Shown in pieces: positions 32,721-46,205 of a stretch of DNA of 64,000 bases. The stretch's first letter is position 1; each line of letters opens with the position of its first letter. Source of the DNA: Corydoras sp. C115 (lineage: Eukaryota; Chordata; Actinopteri; Siluriformes; Callichthyidae); assembly GCA_019802505.1 (NCBI GenBank), contig JAFMOC010000007.1, positions 6,662,001-6,726,000 of the forward strand, written 5' to 3'. The translations under genes and the position numbers were made by a program. The notes below the pieces were generated by a model, which saw only the letters and a program-made list of their open reading frames with translations, made no database searches and was not told the origin of the DNA.

Positions 32721-33232
32721 CTTTTAATAGTCAGTGACACCAAAATTTTTTTTTAAAATGATAATTTGAGGAGTGTGTGCTTAAAAGTTTTCTGCATGTC
32801 AGTACTTGGCTCAGAAAATTAATGAGAAATCATGGCATATTGAAAATGTATTTAATGGTCATAAGATCATTAGTCAAAATATTAATTTCAGAACTCAGCC
32901 AACTAGCATACAAATAGAATGCCATTCATTTAAGAATAAATAATCTATGCTGTGTTATGGGCAAATTATTGAGCTCATTTAGCAACATCAATCAGCAAAG
33001 CTAATATCAGAATTATCGCCTTTTCATCAAAAAGACCTAAGAGCTTTAAATGTCTCTACTGTCTACTACAAGAGAGCTTTTGTGTTGATTTCTATTTCTT
33101 TATTGTAATCAAATTCTAGTTTTGAGCAACTAGACAGATTTGATTAAACGTTGACCAGTGTCCTTTGCATTAAATATAATATAAAAACATATATAAAAAA
33201 TATATATATAAATATATAAAAACATATATTTA

Positions 33233-33235
<3 letters not shown>

Positions 33236-33302
<67 letters not shown>
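33236..33302. repeat. (TA)n microsatellite
   Basis: About 31 uninterrupted units, preceded by irregular TA-rich sequence from 33180. Confidence 0.97.
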
Positions 33303-33305
<3 letters not shown>

Positions 33306-34309
33306 TTTTTATTAATATTTTGTTATGTTGTCTCAATAATGTTATAAATTTACTTCTATGAAGACCAATAATCTTAAAACCAGCACCAGTCCTGAGTTCT
33401 TTCCCAGGCTTTGATTCCTCAGTCATACCATGTGACGTTGATTGCCTATGCTCATTTGCATGTTGATGATATACAGATTAGGGACATTCCACTGCACACA
33501 AAAAGCCAGACACTGTGGCATACACATAAAAATCAAAACCCTTAGCCAATTTCATTCCTGCATCCTCAAGTCAATGCATTCCCTATGTTTATTGACAAGG
33601 AATGTTTGGAACAATACCAAGACGCAAATGTAGGATCAATCCTGCTGTTTGCTCTCCCTCTCTCTGTGTATTAACAAAGGCTAGGAAAAAAGGCTCCAAA
33701 CCCTGTTAGTGAGAAAAGCTTCAGACTTGCAAAGAAATACAGCAAAGGATAAGTGAGAAGAGATAGTGGATTGGTTGCCATTCGTTAGGGAAAATAGGCT
33801 TGACAGGCAGCTGGAAAGAGTAAGCTCATTTAGAAAATCAACATTTCCAACTGAGATAAAACCAATGATGATTTGTAGTGTATCTCCAGGGAATAAAAAC
33901 ACTTCTATGGGATGTCATAGGGCCCAGCATGAAACAGCATAAGATGACTGAGAGAGAGGAATAGAAAAAAGCCTATATTTTCCTCTGGGATAGGGGAACA
34001 CAAATACCCATAATAAGTGTAAAGAGTTAAACAGTACCTCTGAGAAAAATAGACTGTTGGCTCTTCTCCATAGACTGTCTCTTGAACTCTGCATGTCTGA
34101 ATTAATAAGCTACAATCACATTCACCTACTTACATTTCTTTGTAACAACTGTTAACTCTGGATATGTGTATTAATTACAAAACATATTAATGGTAACAAA
34201 GAGGACTTGTGAAAATGCTTTTAAATTTTATTATTTATGGCATTTTTTTTCAATTGCTATTTCTTGCAAATAACAATGTTAGAACTTTTATTCAGGTAAA
34301 ACTACTATT
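33303..34309. other. Unique DNA
   Basis: No gene or repeat family recognised. Confidence 0.5.
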
Positions 34310-34344
34310 AGTAGCAGTAGTAGTAGTAGTAGTAGTAGTAGTAG
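34310..34344. repeat. (AGT)n microsatellite
   Basis: About 11 units. Confidence 0.9.
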
Positions 34345-34349
34345 TTGTT

Positions 34350-35975
34350 GTAGTATTTATTTATTTCATGTTCTATATTTATATATTTGTCACAAAACCC
34401 CTAAGAACGCATAATTTGTAGTTACAGGATTTTGCAAAGCCTAAAGATCCATATCATGTCACTGATTGTGGAATGAATGAAATAATCAAATGTTTTACAC
34501 AACAAAATCACTAGTATTTTATCAAAATCATACAATATGCATAGTTTATTTGATTCTTTTTTGATTAACAGAATGTACACATATTTGACCTTCTATGAGG
34601 TAAATTTAAGGAAACTGTATATTCATTCACCTAAAAATGTTTTAAGACCTTGTAAACTTAGTACATATATCATTGAACAAGAAGGTCAAGAAGCCAAAAG
34701 CATAATTAATTAAGATTATGCAAATTGCTATCATGATGTTATGTCATGAGAGCACAACAAAATATGTAATGTTTTTATTATTAATTTTAAAGTAGCATCA
34801 CTGTTATTATGTTTATTGTCATTATTTTATCTCCAGAGATACTTTACTGAGCCTGCAAACTATACATTTATTTATGACATGAAATCTCAGAAATTAGTTA
34901 AATATTTGCATATTTACATAGTTAAATATTTGCATTCTGTGTCGAAGTATTTATACCAAAAAAACACAACATTTCAAAAATTGTTGATTATGTCCTCTGG
35001 TGTGGAAAAGGCCTAATACAATTAGACTCAGTGACTTTCTTATGTACACCTTGTTGTATACTCATTGTCCAATTTATCTCTTGTACTTCTCATATAGACA
35101 CATTGTAGTTATATGATTACAGTCTGCAGTTCATCTAATTCTCTACATTCTTTGTTAGCTCACTAACAGTAAATAACGTTGCTCTTTTGCATAACAATGA
35201 CAATGAGTACTTCCAAACACGTATGGTCATTACAATATCATGATGGATTTTCTGTACCACCCAAGGGTTTGATGGTCACAAAATTCTGCAGTAGTGTCCA
35301 CCTTTGGTCTTAAGCCACTGGGATTGTTCCTGAAACATTTTTAGATTATTTTTAATACTAATTGTTGCATGAAAGACTAAATAAATTTATATCCCCAACA
35401 CTGGATGCTAAGGTTTTACATTCTTCAGCAACCAATACAAACTTCATTGTGGTTATATATTAAATAGCAATTTTACTTAATAACTCGATGAAAAAAATAT
35501 GATGGCAAGGGGCACTCTGCTCATTAGTCCAGATGAAAGACCCTCAGCAACATAAAGATGCTCTTCTTTAGTTTCATTGATGTTTATTGATTGTTAAGTC
35601 AATAGATTTTTAAAACTCTGCTTTCATGTCTTTGTTGCATGGGTGCTGAACACCATATTGCAAATTGATCTGTCTCCCTGATGTTGTTTGCTCAATGGAA
35701 AGTAAACCACCATGACATTAGTTGTGTCTTGATTATACTGTCTTGCTATAAGTCTCTCTCAACTCAACTATGGCTAAAGACTAGTGATCAGGCTGATTAA
35801 TCTTGAGCATGCTTCAGAGGTTTCGGTGATGAACTAGCCATCTGATGACATATGAAGCAATAGGAAACTTTTAATTATACACGCTACATCTAAGTAAAGG
35901 TTACACTCAGTAAACTTTGCATTAAGATAAACAAAAAACAAATGACATCTTCATGAAAGTAAAGAATATTATGAA
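34350..35975. other. Unique AT-rich DNA
   Basis: Nothing recognised. Confidence 0.5.
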
Positions 35976-35982
35976 TTTATAT

Positions 35983-36363
35983 TTATGAATTGTGCAAAGG
36001 ATTACCAAACTGAAAAGTACCAAGACGCACACCTAAAATACACCTGACAAACTCTATTGAGAATGCTTTGGCTGAGTGCTTGTCTGTCAGGTTCCTAATT
36101 CTCCAAAGAAAATCAATGAGGAATCCATAATTACATGCAGAACACTCTCTTACCTGAGTGGAATTACTGTAATTAAGATGGGACACCCATATGCCCCAAG
36201 TCTCAATTCTTATGTGGCACTTGCGAGGCCGCAAACGTATAGCAGCTTGTGAGGGAAGACTGGCTGGCATAACCATCCAAATTTCTTGCTCTGAACAATG
36301 ACATGCCATGCTAATTGCTAGCAAAGGGATCTTTAATAAATATTTCATACAATGTACCATCAT
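35983..36363 (-). CDS. Motif-free ORF, 126 codons (doubtful)
   Basis: The longest open frame in the unique part of the window. It starts MMVHCMKYLLKIPLLAISMA, which would pass for a signal-like hydrophobic start, and contains several Cys. I recognise no family. No promoter or splice context is seen, and the DNA could equally be a conserved non-coding block that happens to be open. Confidence 0.15.
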   Translation of the reverse strand: MMVHCMKYLLKIPLLAISMACHCSEQEIWMVMPASLPSQAAIRLRPRKCHIRIETWGIWVSHLNYSNSTQVRECSACNYGFLIDFLWRIRNLTDKHSAKAFSIEFVRCILGVRLGTFQFGNPLHNS

Positions 36364-36728
36364 TACTTCTTAATGGTGTTATTTATCTCTGCCAGTGATT
36401 TCACTTCAGGAAGAAATACTCCTGTGTAAGAAAACTGGCAGAGCAGGACACAAAGTTACTTAATCATAAACTCGTATATGGCTGTATACATTAGCTTTCT
36501 TATAGATTGCAATTTTACAATTATACCCAATATAAATAAATAAAAAACACTGTCCTAAATGTGTGATTTTTTAAATTGTAAAATGGTGAAAATTCAAAAA
36601 TCTAATTCTGTTAACCAGAAATTAATTTAACTCCAAATGTCAGAATACACATAACGCTCCAAATCATCAGTGTACTAAATGAAGGAATTTAGAGTAAGTC
36701 TATGAAATTTGTATTTTTGTCAGAAAAT

Positions 36729-37075
36729 TCATTCATTCATTATCTCCCGCTTTTATCCTTTATTAGGGTCGCGGTGGGGTTCCCCATGCCCATCCAGGGG
36801 AGAACATTGCGGGCGCTGGGCAGATAGACCCAGGACAGGGCGCCAATCCATCGCTGGGCACACAATCACTCATACATACACACTCTATATGGGGCAATTT
36901 GGAGAATTCAATTGACTTGATCCATGTTTTTGGACTGTGGGAGGAAACCGGAGAACCCGGAGGAAACCCACGCAGACACGGGGAGAACATGGAAACTCCA
37001 CCCAGATGGGGATTCGAACCAGGAATCCCTAGCGCTGAGAGGCGAATGTGCTAAACACTAAGCCACCGTGACGCC
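36729..37075 (-). mobile_element. V-SINE, full length, with 12-bp target duplication
   Basis: It is flanked by exact TTGTCAGAAAAT (36717-36728 and 37076-37087). Head, core and ATGA tail are complete. Confidence 0.95.
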
Positions 37076-37089
37076 TTGTCAGAAAATGT

Positions 37090-37730
37090 TGAACAAAATA
37101 GTTCACATAACATTTAAGTCACAAAGGCTAGTATGTTTTATGGACCTTATTCTGTCATGCTGTAATACGAATGCAGTTTGAATGTTTATGTGGCATAACA
37201 TACAGAACTAGCCTTGTTTACACACTCATTTTTTTATCAGTAATGAAGTGATCTATTTGCCTACAGTGCTGAAGCACAGAGAAATTTGTTCTCACATTTA
37301 ACCCAGCTGTGCAACATATACATATACACAATCTAGTGAAGTGAGCACATGTGCCTGGAGCGGTGGGCAGCCTGCTTGTAATTTTAATTGTTTCTACTAT
37401 GTGTACCAACCTTTTATTGCTTAGCTTGAGCCTGTTGCTAGGGTAAAGTGAGAACATTTTCAACACCCTTCTGGATTGCAATTGAGGTTAGCTGCCTTCC
37501 AGGAATTGAACTGGGGAAATTTTGGTCGCAAAACTTGGTCCTTAACCACAAGCCTAAGATCTTATAAACTTATAAAGTTCTAATAGTTCTATATATATTT
37601 CCAATCTATCAGGAGACATATGTTCCACTTATAGATGCATTTTATAGTAGTACATCTACAAACTCTTTAGTCCATCATTCATCCTTTGTTTTTTACCCTT
37701 TAGTTTAGTTTCTTAGTCCACCTTGCTCTG
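37090..37730. other. Unique DNA with a possible tRNA-SINE scrap
   Basis: The stretch 37495-37560 vaguely resembles a tRNA-like SINE head on the minus strand. The ORF at 37218-37481 is motif-free. Confidence 0.3.
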
Positions 37731-37734
37731 TTCT

Positions 37735-38120
37735 CTAACAGCCAGGACCCACCACAGCACAGATATAATTGCATTGTCATTGCAGCAACACTAATGTAAT
37801 GGTGATGTTAGTGTGTGTTGCAGTGGTAAAACTGAATTAGGCATAGCTATGCAGCTGGAGTTTAACACAGTATTTACTCACTTTGCGCTCTAACATACAC
37901 ATCTACTTTATTTCTCCTCTCCTCAAATGTTAAACAAAGACAGTATCTCATTTGTTTCTGCACAGGATAGGTGTTAGGATAGTAAATAGTGGAAACTGTG
38001 GTGTTTATATAGTCCAGTAGCACTGCTGTGTGTCAGCTATTTACTCACCACCACCATCAAGTTAGTGTCACTACTTTCACCGCGCAAATGCTCTGTGATG
38101 GTCTTGACTAATAGAGAGTA
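37735..38120. repeat. Old fold-back repeat, copy 2 (degenerate)
   Basis: The left half, with GTTAGTGTGTGTTGCAGTGG and CAGCTGGAGTTTAACACAG, and the right half, with GTCCAGTAGCACTGCTGTGTG and CACCACCACCATCAAGTTAG, are partly reverse-complementary. The same family is seen near 4.0 kb. Confidence 0.5.
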
Positions 38121-38129
38121 AAGAGTACT

Positions 38130-38490
38130 AAATAAAATGCAGAGAAGTAGACTACACTCTGTAGTACACTCTGTTGGTAAAAAAAATGAAAAGTGTGTCT
38201 TTATTGTAAGTGCAGCTAATATATTTGGCAGTGAGTGGAGATTTTTGATAAAGTAGCTGGTATGTATAATGCTATTGATATAACTTGTAACTTTAGTAGT
38301 TAGGCATATATAAAGCATGCTTATCTCTATAAAGTACAATTACCAACTATGGCATAAATACTCAAGAATAAACACACAAGCTGATAGGACCTCGTGATTC
38401 TAGCCAACCCAAGGTTGAGTATTGCACTGAGAATGAAGTTGTGTACTTCCAATTACCTGTCAGGAGTGACAGATAGTCTCAATAATATAT
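38130..38490. other. Unique AT-rich DNA
   Basis: Nothing recognised. Confidence 0.45.
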
Positions 38491-38499
38491 TCACATTAC

Positions 38500-38730
38500 A
38501 GCAGTGGATCAATTTTTAATCAAGCGCAGAACTATAGAGGAAGTGAGCTAAAATGACCCACGAGGAGCAGGCTTAATTCTCCACCAATCAAATTACTGCC
38601 TCTGACAATAAGACATAATCATGCCCGGCAGTGGAGCCAGGGCTAATGGCCCGGCTGAAAAAACAGATCAAAGGTCACTGGAAAGTCGAACTCATAAAGG
38701 CATTAACAGTCCAATGATGAGGTGATTTGT
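38500..38730. promoter_or_regulatory. Candidate conserved non-coding block E
   Basis: Contains CAATCAAATTA, GATCAAAGGTCA (nuclear-receptor or TCF-like word) and CCCGGC islands in balanced, non-repetitive DNA without an open frame. Untested. Confidence 0.3.
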
Positions 38731-38949
38731 TATTGCATCTTTTTTTAAAGACACATATCGGGGACAGTGTACCATTAGGGCATCTATAAATTATTCATTA
38801 GTGTAGCAATAATTTTCAGTAAAAATAAACTCTTATTTATAATAAACTAATCGGGCCACAAATAACATCATAGTATGAGAACATTATAAATGTCTAAAAC
38901 ATTTAGAAAATGTGAATATGCATAAAGGTAACTGCTCACAACAAAAGTA

Positions 38950-39160
38950 TAATTAAACCCACATGCCTTGGAATTCTAAGCCATTTGAAGGATTTCACAT
39001 AACTAAACATCCTCCGTGATTCCTTTCCCCAATGTAAGCTAATATTACACAAAGCAGGGTGCTGGTTTATCGCAAACAAACTCATTTAGAGACCTGAGAG
39101 CAAGCCCAGGATACGAAATGGTGATATGCATTAGAGCCGCATTAGCTCCAGCAATGAGTT
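38950..39160. promoter_or_regulatory. Candidate conserved non-coding block F
   Basis: A non-repetitive block with GCATTAGAGCCGCATTAGCTC and TTTAATTTGAAAT words, a few hundred bases from block E. Untested. Confidence 0.25.
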
Positions 39161-39169
39161 TAATTTGAA

Positions 39170-39770
39170 ATATAACACACAGTGGTTTCATGCTTTCTTC
39201 TTAGGTTTGTATGAAGTATGATTGCAGGTTGCATTCAATTCAATTTGTCTGAAACATACAGCCCTTCAAAGCACTTTTTATAGAATCAGTCCTCTTTACA
39301 TGATGGTGAACCTGACATTCTGATATTTCATGGGTTGATTCCCTTGTGATTTCTTATCAAACCTGCAAACAAGACTTGAATGACCTGCCTTGCAAATAAA
39401 GAAAATAATAACTAGCTATGGGCAAAATAGCATACGACCACACAGACTTCATATAATTGCATTATAATAAGGATTTCCAGATCCAGTTAGTTTCAAACTG
39501 CTTGGGCATCATTACACTAAATATTTGTTTGCTGATTCCTTGAGGTGTTATTAAAATTAAATAATTCTGCTTAAGCATTGCAAACAAAGTTGTGAACAGA
39601 CCTACACTGTTCTTGTCAGGAAAAAATGATAACATTTTAAAGAAATAATCTAATAACTCCTTCACAACATTATAAAGCTAAGAAATATCCTCTCCTTCCA
39701 AGATGGTGAGAAACTAATTAAAGTTTTTATTACCTCAATGTTATTGTAATTTACATCTGTTCTAATAAAT
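39170..39770. other. Unique AT-rich DNA
   Basis: No gene or repeat recognised. Confidence 0.45.
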
Positions 39771-39774
39771 CTTT

Positions 39775-40840
39775 ACTTAAACTACAACTTCAAAATGCTG
39801 CAGCTAGAGTTTTAACTAGAACCATAAAGTTTGATCATATCAGTCCTCTGTTTTCAAACTTACACTGGCTACCAGTTAAGTTTTGTATTGATTATAAAAT
39901 GTTATTAATAACATAAATTTCTACATCATCAGCCTCCACAGTATCTGAGTGAACTCATTCAACTGTATAAGCCAACATGCGAGCTCCAATGTCAAGGTGC
40001 TGATTTACTTTTAACTCCTAGAATAAATAAAATAACTGCAGGTGGAAGAGTGTTTTCTCACAAGGCTCCTCAACTTTGGCATAGTCTTCCAGTTCCTGTT
40101 CACGATTTTGAATTTGATTTTGAAGTAGATTAAAGACACATTTATTTACTTTTGCATTTAGCTCATCATTAGTAGAGGGTGTGGCACTGAAATGATGCTG
40201 ATCCAAGCTCAACTAAGTACAGTCTACAGTATCTGCCCCTTTTAGTTCTGCTGCTCTAGTCAGTTATGCTGGAGTCACATTCTGAACTGTGTCAAGCAAA
40301 CTCTGGTAATTATTTAAGTATTTTGCTTTATTAGTGCAAGCTGCTTTTCTTTTTTGAGGTGTTGTCAGTTTCCTGGAGATCTCGTCAGCTCTACATCCAT
40401 GGCTCTGCCGGAGCACTGCAGCTACGAAAATTACTGGATGGACTGGATTTGTTTTGGACTGGCGGTCCTGCAGGATGCCCTCAATGGACTTATAGAAGTC
40501 TGTCCATTGGAATTGGAATGGAAGTATTATATCATTTTATAAGTTTCCAATTGTTATAGTTTTATCAATTGTAAATACTGATACCTGATCACTTCACAAT
40601 CTGTACATGGCTGTCCTAAACTGTTGATGCTGCCTGCCCTCTCAAGGAGGATAAGTCCCCCACTGAGCCATGGTCCTCCCAAGGTTTCTTCCCTAAAATA
40701 AAAACATAACAATGAGTTTTTTCTTGCCACTGTAGCTTCGGCTTGCTCTTTAGGGGTTTAAAGGCTTATAACACTGTAAAGCTGCTTTTTGACAATGTAC
40801 TATTGTAAAAAGCAATATATAAATAAATTACTTGACCTTA
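39775..40840 (+). mobile_element. L2-like LINE, 3' end
   Basis: The C-terminus of a non-LTR retrotransposon ORF2 is visible on the plus strand: QNAAARVLTR and LHWLPVKFCIDYKMLL (about 39794-39905), then APQLWHSLP (about 40066-40092), with stops between. A long 3' UTR follows and ends with TAAAGCTGCTTTTTGACAATG and an AAAAAGCAATATATAAATAAA tail, typical of fish L2 LINEs. The 5' part is missing, as is common for these elements. The overlapping plus-strand ORFs at 40354-40559 lie in its 3' UTR. Confidence 0.85.
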
Positions 40841-40929
40841 AATCCATCCTCTTTTTTCCTTGTAAAGGGTTCAGTTAGTTCCATTAAGTCTTTTTCTATT
40901 GCCATCGAAGTTAATGCTGAAGTCGAGTT

Positions 40930-41263
40930 CATTCATTCATTATCTCCCGCTTTTATCCTCTATTAGGGTCGCAGTGGGGTTCCCCATGCCCATCCAGGGG
41001 AGAACGTCTCGGGCGCTGGGCAGATAGACCCAGGACAGGGCTCCAATCCATCGCTGGGCACACACTCACTCACACAGACACACTCTATATAGGACAATTT
41101 TGAGAATTCAATTGACTTGATCCATGTTTTTGGACTGTGGGAGGAAACCGGAGAACCCGGAGCAAACCCTCGCAGACACGGGGAGAACATGGAAACTCCA
41201 CCCAGATGGGGATTCGAACCAGGAATCCCTAGCGCTGAGAGGCGAACGTGCTAACCACTAAGC
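40930..41263 (-). mobile_element. V-SINE with 13-bp target duplication
   Basis: It is flanked by exact CTGAAGTCGAGTT (40917-40929 and 41264-41276). It lacks about the first 12 bases of the tRNA head, so it was 5'-truncated at insertion. Confidence 0.95.
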
Positions 41264-41598
41264 CTGAAGTCGAGTTGTATTTCTGTAATGAGCTTAATTT
41301 GCTGAAAATGTCTGCTCATCAAAATAACTCTCCCATCAGAGGGAGTGAATGCACTGACAATGGTTTAGCCAGCTAGAAGGCTCTGGTATTGAGGACTCAA
41401 ATTTTGATTGGTTGGGGCAACAGGTTGATCTAAATGTATTTAATAAACTTATTTCTAAACTTATTAAAATAATCTAAACTTAACCGAGATGCTGAATGTG
41501 ATTAATCAAATGCACACCTGGAAGCGGTGCAACCATGAAAATGCTATGAAAGGAAAAGCAGAAAGACAATTGAAAATTATTTAATAAGTATTCATGGA

Positions 41599-41707
41599 GC
41601 CCAGCGATGGATTGGCACCCTTTCCTCTGTCTATCTGCCCAGCGCCCAAAACATTCTCCCCACCGTGACCCTACTAGAGGACAAAGTGGGAGATAATATA
41701 TGGATGG
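41599..41707 (+). mobile_element. 5'-truncated V-SINE with target duplication
   Basis: Only the 3' third is present, yet it is bounded by exact AAGTATTCATGGA copies (41586-41598 and 41708-41720). It was therefore inserted already truncated, as in target-primed reverse transcription. Confidence 0.92.
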
Positions 41708-41724
41708 AAGTATTCATGGACAAA

Positions 41725-42338
41725 ATATAATTAACATCAGACTGTGATTCAGACATTTTTAGGCCTTTCAGAGAAGGTCTTGAAGGCCCGTCTCTGGTCT
41801 ACTTTAAAGGAATGCCTCTAATGTTAACTGTATCTCTTTCTTTTCTAATTAGATATTGGTGCAGAATTGGACACTATAGATCATACCATCTAACAGGGGG
41901 CATTACTGAGGGCACTTCCAACAGGAAGTTTAAAAAAAATGACTGATAAGAAAATTTGTCAAAATGCTACAGCTTGAGTTGTGTTTGTTTTTTTTTACTA
42001 AAACCAAAATGTTTGTTATTATTAGGCTCTATGTATTTTTAAATTAGCCCTGGCTCCTGGTTTCATTTTACATTGATTGCATTTTATTGTATACATACCT
42101 AATACTCTGATTCAAAGTGTTATACAAAATGTTCTTATTGGAATAGTAATACTCTAGTAATACACTATACAATACTCTAATTTACTTTTATAATTATTAA
42201 TGTAACAGACATTTTAATATAATTTAAATGTTATTATGACATTCATTTTAAGAACTATCCATCTTTGAATTTCATATGGATACATAAAACTAGCCTTAAT
42301 GCAGTACATGATGTGCTTCCCTGCTATGTTTGTATGCA

Positions 42339-42340
<2 letters not shown>
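41725..42340. other. Unique AT-rich DNA
   Basis: Nothing recognised. Confidence 0.5.

Positions 42341-42341
<1 letters not shown>

Positions 42342-42413
<72 letters not shown>
42342..42413. repeat. (GT)n microsatellite
   Basis: 36 uninterrupted units. Confidence 0.97.
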
Positions 42414-42420
<7 letters not shown>

Positions 42421-42839
42421 CCGAGTAATCAAAGCGTACTCCTCCACACTAATTATGCCATGAGGAGCGGGCAAGCCACATGCTGTCCACTGATGTCTTT
42501 TTCATGTTAACACTTCCCACTGACTCAGGTACATTATCCACTTTCATCTGCGCATTCATTTTATATTCTTAATGGAATGATTTTATTTTTTGATTAAAAT
42601 TTTATGTTTTTGTGTGTTTTTTACTTCACACTTATACTTTCCCATTTTAGCTCCTTATTCATTTATGAATTTTCTGTAAGCCTGCTAACCATTGTGTAGT
42701 TATAGAGCTGCACAATAATAAGTAGTGCCCCAATGTGCAGCTATTAAATTAGATTAAAAACAGGACCCATACTGTAGATAGTATTATATCTATATGCTGT
42801 CATTTTCCTAAATGTTAATATTATTAATCAGTTGTACAT

Positions 42840-43080
42840 TTGAGTTAATTTCATTTGTGCTGCCCATGGCTGGTTGTGCGTATATGATAAAGACAGTGGA
42901 TGTAGGACAGTGTAGCTAGGCTTGCTGACCCTATTGTCAGTTCAGGTGTAATTAATACTTGAGCAGGCAGCTCCAGGGGAAGCCAGAGGATATTGAGCAG
43001 CACAGTTCATCCCCTGAGTCCTGCCTGGCCACAAGTTTTAAAGCCACATTTGCCCACATTACAGACACCCCTTTCTACCT
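42840..43080. promoter_or_regulatory. Candidate conserved non-coding block G
   Basis: Balanced, non-repetitive DNA with GGTGTAATTAATACTTGAG and CAGGCAGCTCCAGGGGAAG words, no open frame. Untested. Confidence 0.27.
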
Positions 43081-43089
43081 ACATGCACT

Positions 43090-44905
43090 ATTTAAAGTTT
43101 CAATCAAATTATAGCTTTTTTGGTGAAGTCTTAAGCTAATTATTTTAATGACTCAATTGGTCAATTAATCTGGTTTATTGCTATTTCATGTATGTTGCAG
43201 TGAGCAGTGTGACTGAGAGAGAGTTAAAAAATAATCCTTTCTAATTTGCCAAGTGGCTTTAATCTCTGTTGTCCAGAAGGCTCAACTACCAACCCAGAAG
43301 CTACACACTATTAACATTTTGAAGTATCTGGATCTAGTACCTTGCAGTGAGCTAGTCAGATCCCATAACAAAGTCAGTGTTTTTTGCAATTAAAGGTACT
43401 TTTAGGATTCCAGCCACACATTTAGGCTTTTAAATATGTAATTATTGCATACATATATATATTGTGGCTTATCTTAAATACAGTAAATTAAAAGTATTCA
43501 CACTTTAAATATTAATAGTTTCATTGAATTTATAGGTTGATTTGAAGCTAGTAACCACAACTAAATTCTTAGGTTCCTAAAATTGGTGCAAGTTTGTAAA
43601 TGACATCTGTGTCACCAATTGACAGTGTGTGTCCTGTGAGAACAACATTGTGAGGAAAGCACATATGCCTTGTGAATGAGTAAAAAAGTGTGAATAGAAT
43701 TGTATTTTAAAGACCTGGCAGCTTTGCAGATGCTACAGTGCACATTGCGCTCATGTGACCTTTTGACTGATCTGCAAGACCACTACACAACTCAACACCT
43801 GAGACTAGCTCTATGTAGCTTCATGGTGAAATGACACACCAACTTTCAGCCACAACAAAGCTCAAGCCACACTTCAGTCAATCTTATTACTTTTACATGT
43901 CAATTTCAAAATATTATTCCAATAAAAACTGCATATAATGTGGACTGTGTTCAATTCATCTATTGTATATTAAATATAATATTAATAAGTATGTAATTTA
44001 CAATAAAACATTAGTACATTTGTGTTGCATTTAAATGTAATACATTTCTAAACTATTATTATATTTTTAATATAAACAAACTAATGACACCATAGATGTG
44101 AACTAATTTAGCATACGGTATTTGGTAGACCAAAATACTTAGTCTAAAAAAACACAAACACCTTTCTCAATGACATGAATAAATAGACTGCCAAGTACCA
44201 TCATAGCACTGATGATCTTAAGAATGATAGGAGCAAATGTGATCTATCAATTCTGAAAATAATCCCACCAGTTCAAGAGTGCCAGCATGCACCACGGGAA
44301 ATGATACTCTTGTGACAGCAATTTCTCACATACTGCTGTTTGCTTATTGCTCACTGTCACGAGATTATATTCTAACTTGACATCACTGCCATTCGTAAAT
44401 CACTGGGTGCCACCATTATTTCATTGCTAGGATGCCAAACAAACTGGTTGACCAAAGGATGTTAGGGCATATATGACTTAAAGAGGCACTGATTAAACCA
44501 TGATTACAGTGGCTCAGTTGTGTTGAAAATCTGGTTATAACATATCAGCATTTCTGGGTATCACGCAGTTCAAATATTCTTGTAAAGCCTGAGCTTGCTT
44601 TAAACAGTACATAGTACTTCGCACATTGACAATTACTAGCCACAATTGAATATTTTTAAAAAGGTATTTAGTAGGTCAAAAAGATGGGTTTGCTATTTTA
44701 ACATAATCAACAAATAGTGTTATATAGCGGAATATGTAAATTGAGAGAGAGAGTATTCTGACACATATTCTGGGCTGAAGGATGATAATGACTCTTAAGC
44801 ATTAATATTTTATTCATGCAGCATTCCCCCTTATTACTCACCTTAGTATTATCTCATCACAGTAACTGTGGCATTGCTTTGTGGCTTTGGTGAGCTTTGC
44901 AGATA
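43090..44905. other. Unique AT-rich DNA
   Basis: No genes or known repeats. The stretch 44160-44400 is compositionally similar to the candidate conserved blocks. Confidence 0.4.
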
Positions 44906-44910
44906 TTCAC

Positions 44911-44913
<3 letters not shown>

Positions 44914-44968
<55 letters not shown>
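44914..44968. repeat. (AC)n microsatellite
   Basis: About 27 units. Confidence 0.97.
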
Positions 44969-44969
<1 letters not shown>

Positions 44970-45279
44970 CTCCAGGGACCCATCTGCTTCCCCTTTATTA
45001 ATTCATCAGGCTTAACCATGCAGCTTTTTATTACATTGTTAGGTCTGAATTGGAATCAAACACTTCTGTGATTCCCCACTCTCCTTAGATCTCTTCATTT
45101 TCCACTCCCTTCCTGCTTCAGAGTTTATATAGATATCTTCATAGTGGCTGAGACTGGGCATTCAATATACATAAATCAGATCCAATGAAAATAGTTTGCT
45201 ATCACCCATAAAAAACACTTTGTTTATTTACCGATGGAAACGTATATTTTAAAAGGATTAATTATGCTAAGCACAGTGC

Positions 45280-45362
45280 AGTTTTTTTTTGTTTGTTTTG
45301 TTTTGTATTTGTTTGTTTGTTTTTTTTTGGGGGGGGGGTGGTGTTTTGTTTGGTTTGGTTTT
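45280..45362. repeat. T/G low-complexity tract
   Basis: Poly-T, TTTG repeats and a run of 10 G in an 80-bp stretch. Confidence 0.9.
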
Positions 45363-45369
45363 TAAAGAT

Positions 45370-46190
45370 CAAATTAAACTCTAGACCCAAATTCAAAAAT
45401 ATATTTATTTACCATTCGACAACAACACATTAGCAGCACTGATTTGAATGTCCCACTTGCTGTTAAAAAAGGAGCTTCATGGTGAAATGTGAATGGTTGT
45501 GTCCAGATGCTTAGACAGGGCCAGGAATTGTTTTATTTACAAAGAAGTGAGCTGTAGTGTTGCATTCGGTCCATCACCGCAAGGGAAGTGCTCAGTGTAA
45601 AACAGAGTCTAGCATCCATTCAGTCCGAATTCTGAGGACAGCTGTTAGCTGTTTGACTAAGGTTACTACTGCCCTCCAGTGGAAACTGAAATTCACAGAC
45701 ATGTATATTGGGTGTGTGCTCATTAGGGTTATTTTTATAATTTAGTAGAAAGGTGTGCATTTAGGACATCATAGTAAGCACTTACAAAGCAAGATAAACA
45801 CAGCAAACTAACACTACAGAACAAAAAAATGTAAGTGAGTGGTTAAATTAATCAATGAAAAGCATTAGGTCATTGACACTAATGGACAAGAAAAAAAAGC
45901 AGATGAGTTAATAAATGATAGTCAAATCAATTTTAGGATAAAAATATTGTTGAAATGTTACAGTAACGTGTTCATTGAAGACTACATAAGATATCTTGAA
46001 ATCAAATTTAAAAAGATTTAATGATAAGTTTTATTTAAAAAAAACATTTGTTTTTTTTATCGTCTTCATTAACGTCTTTCAAAATACTCCCAAATAACTC
46101 AAATCCTACACTGTACTTCAGAGCCAAATAAATCAACACAATAAACAAAGCAAATTGGTGTAACAAAATAAAATAAATATTTTAAGTGAA
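45370..46190. other. Unique AT-rich DNA
   Basis: No gene seen. The ORF at 45557-45745 is motif-free. Confidence 0.45.
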
Positions 46191-46205
46191 GAAATATATT
46201 ATTCA

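Noticed and set aside
40354..40559. Two overlapping plus-strand ORFs at 40.4 kb
   Set aside because: They lie in the 3' UTR of the L2-like LINE, between its ORF2 end and its tail.
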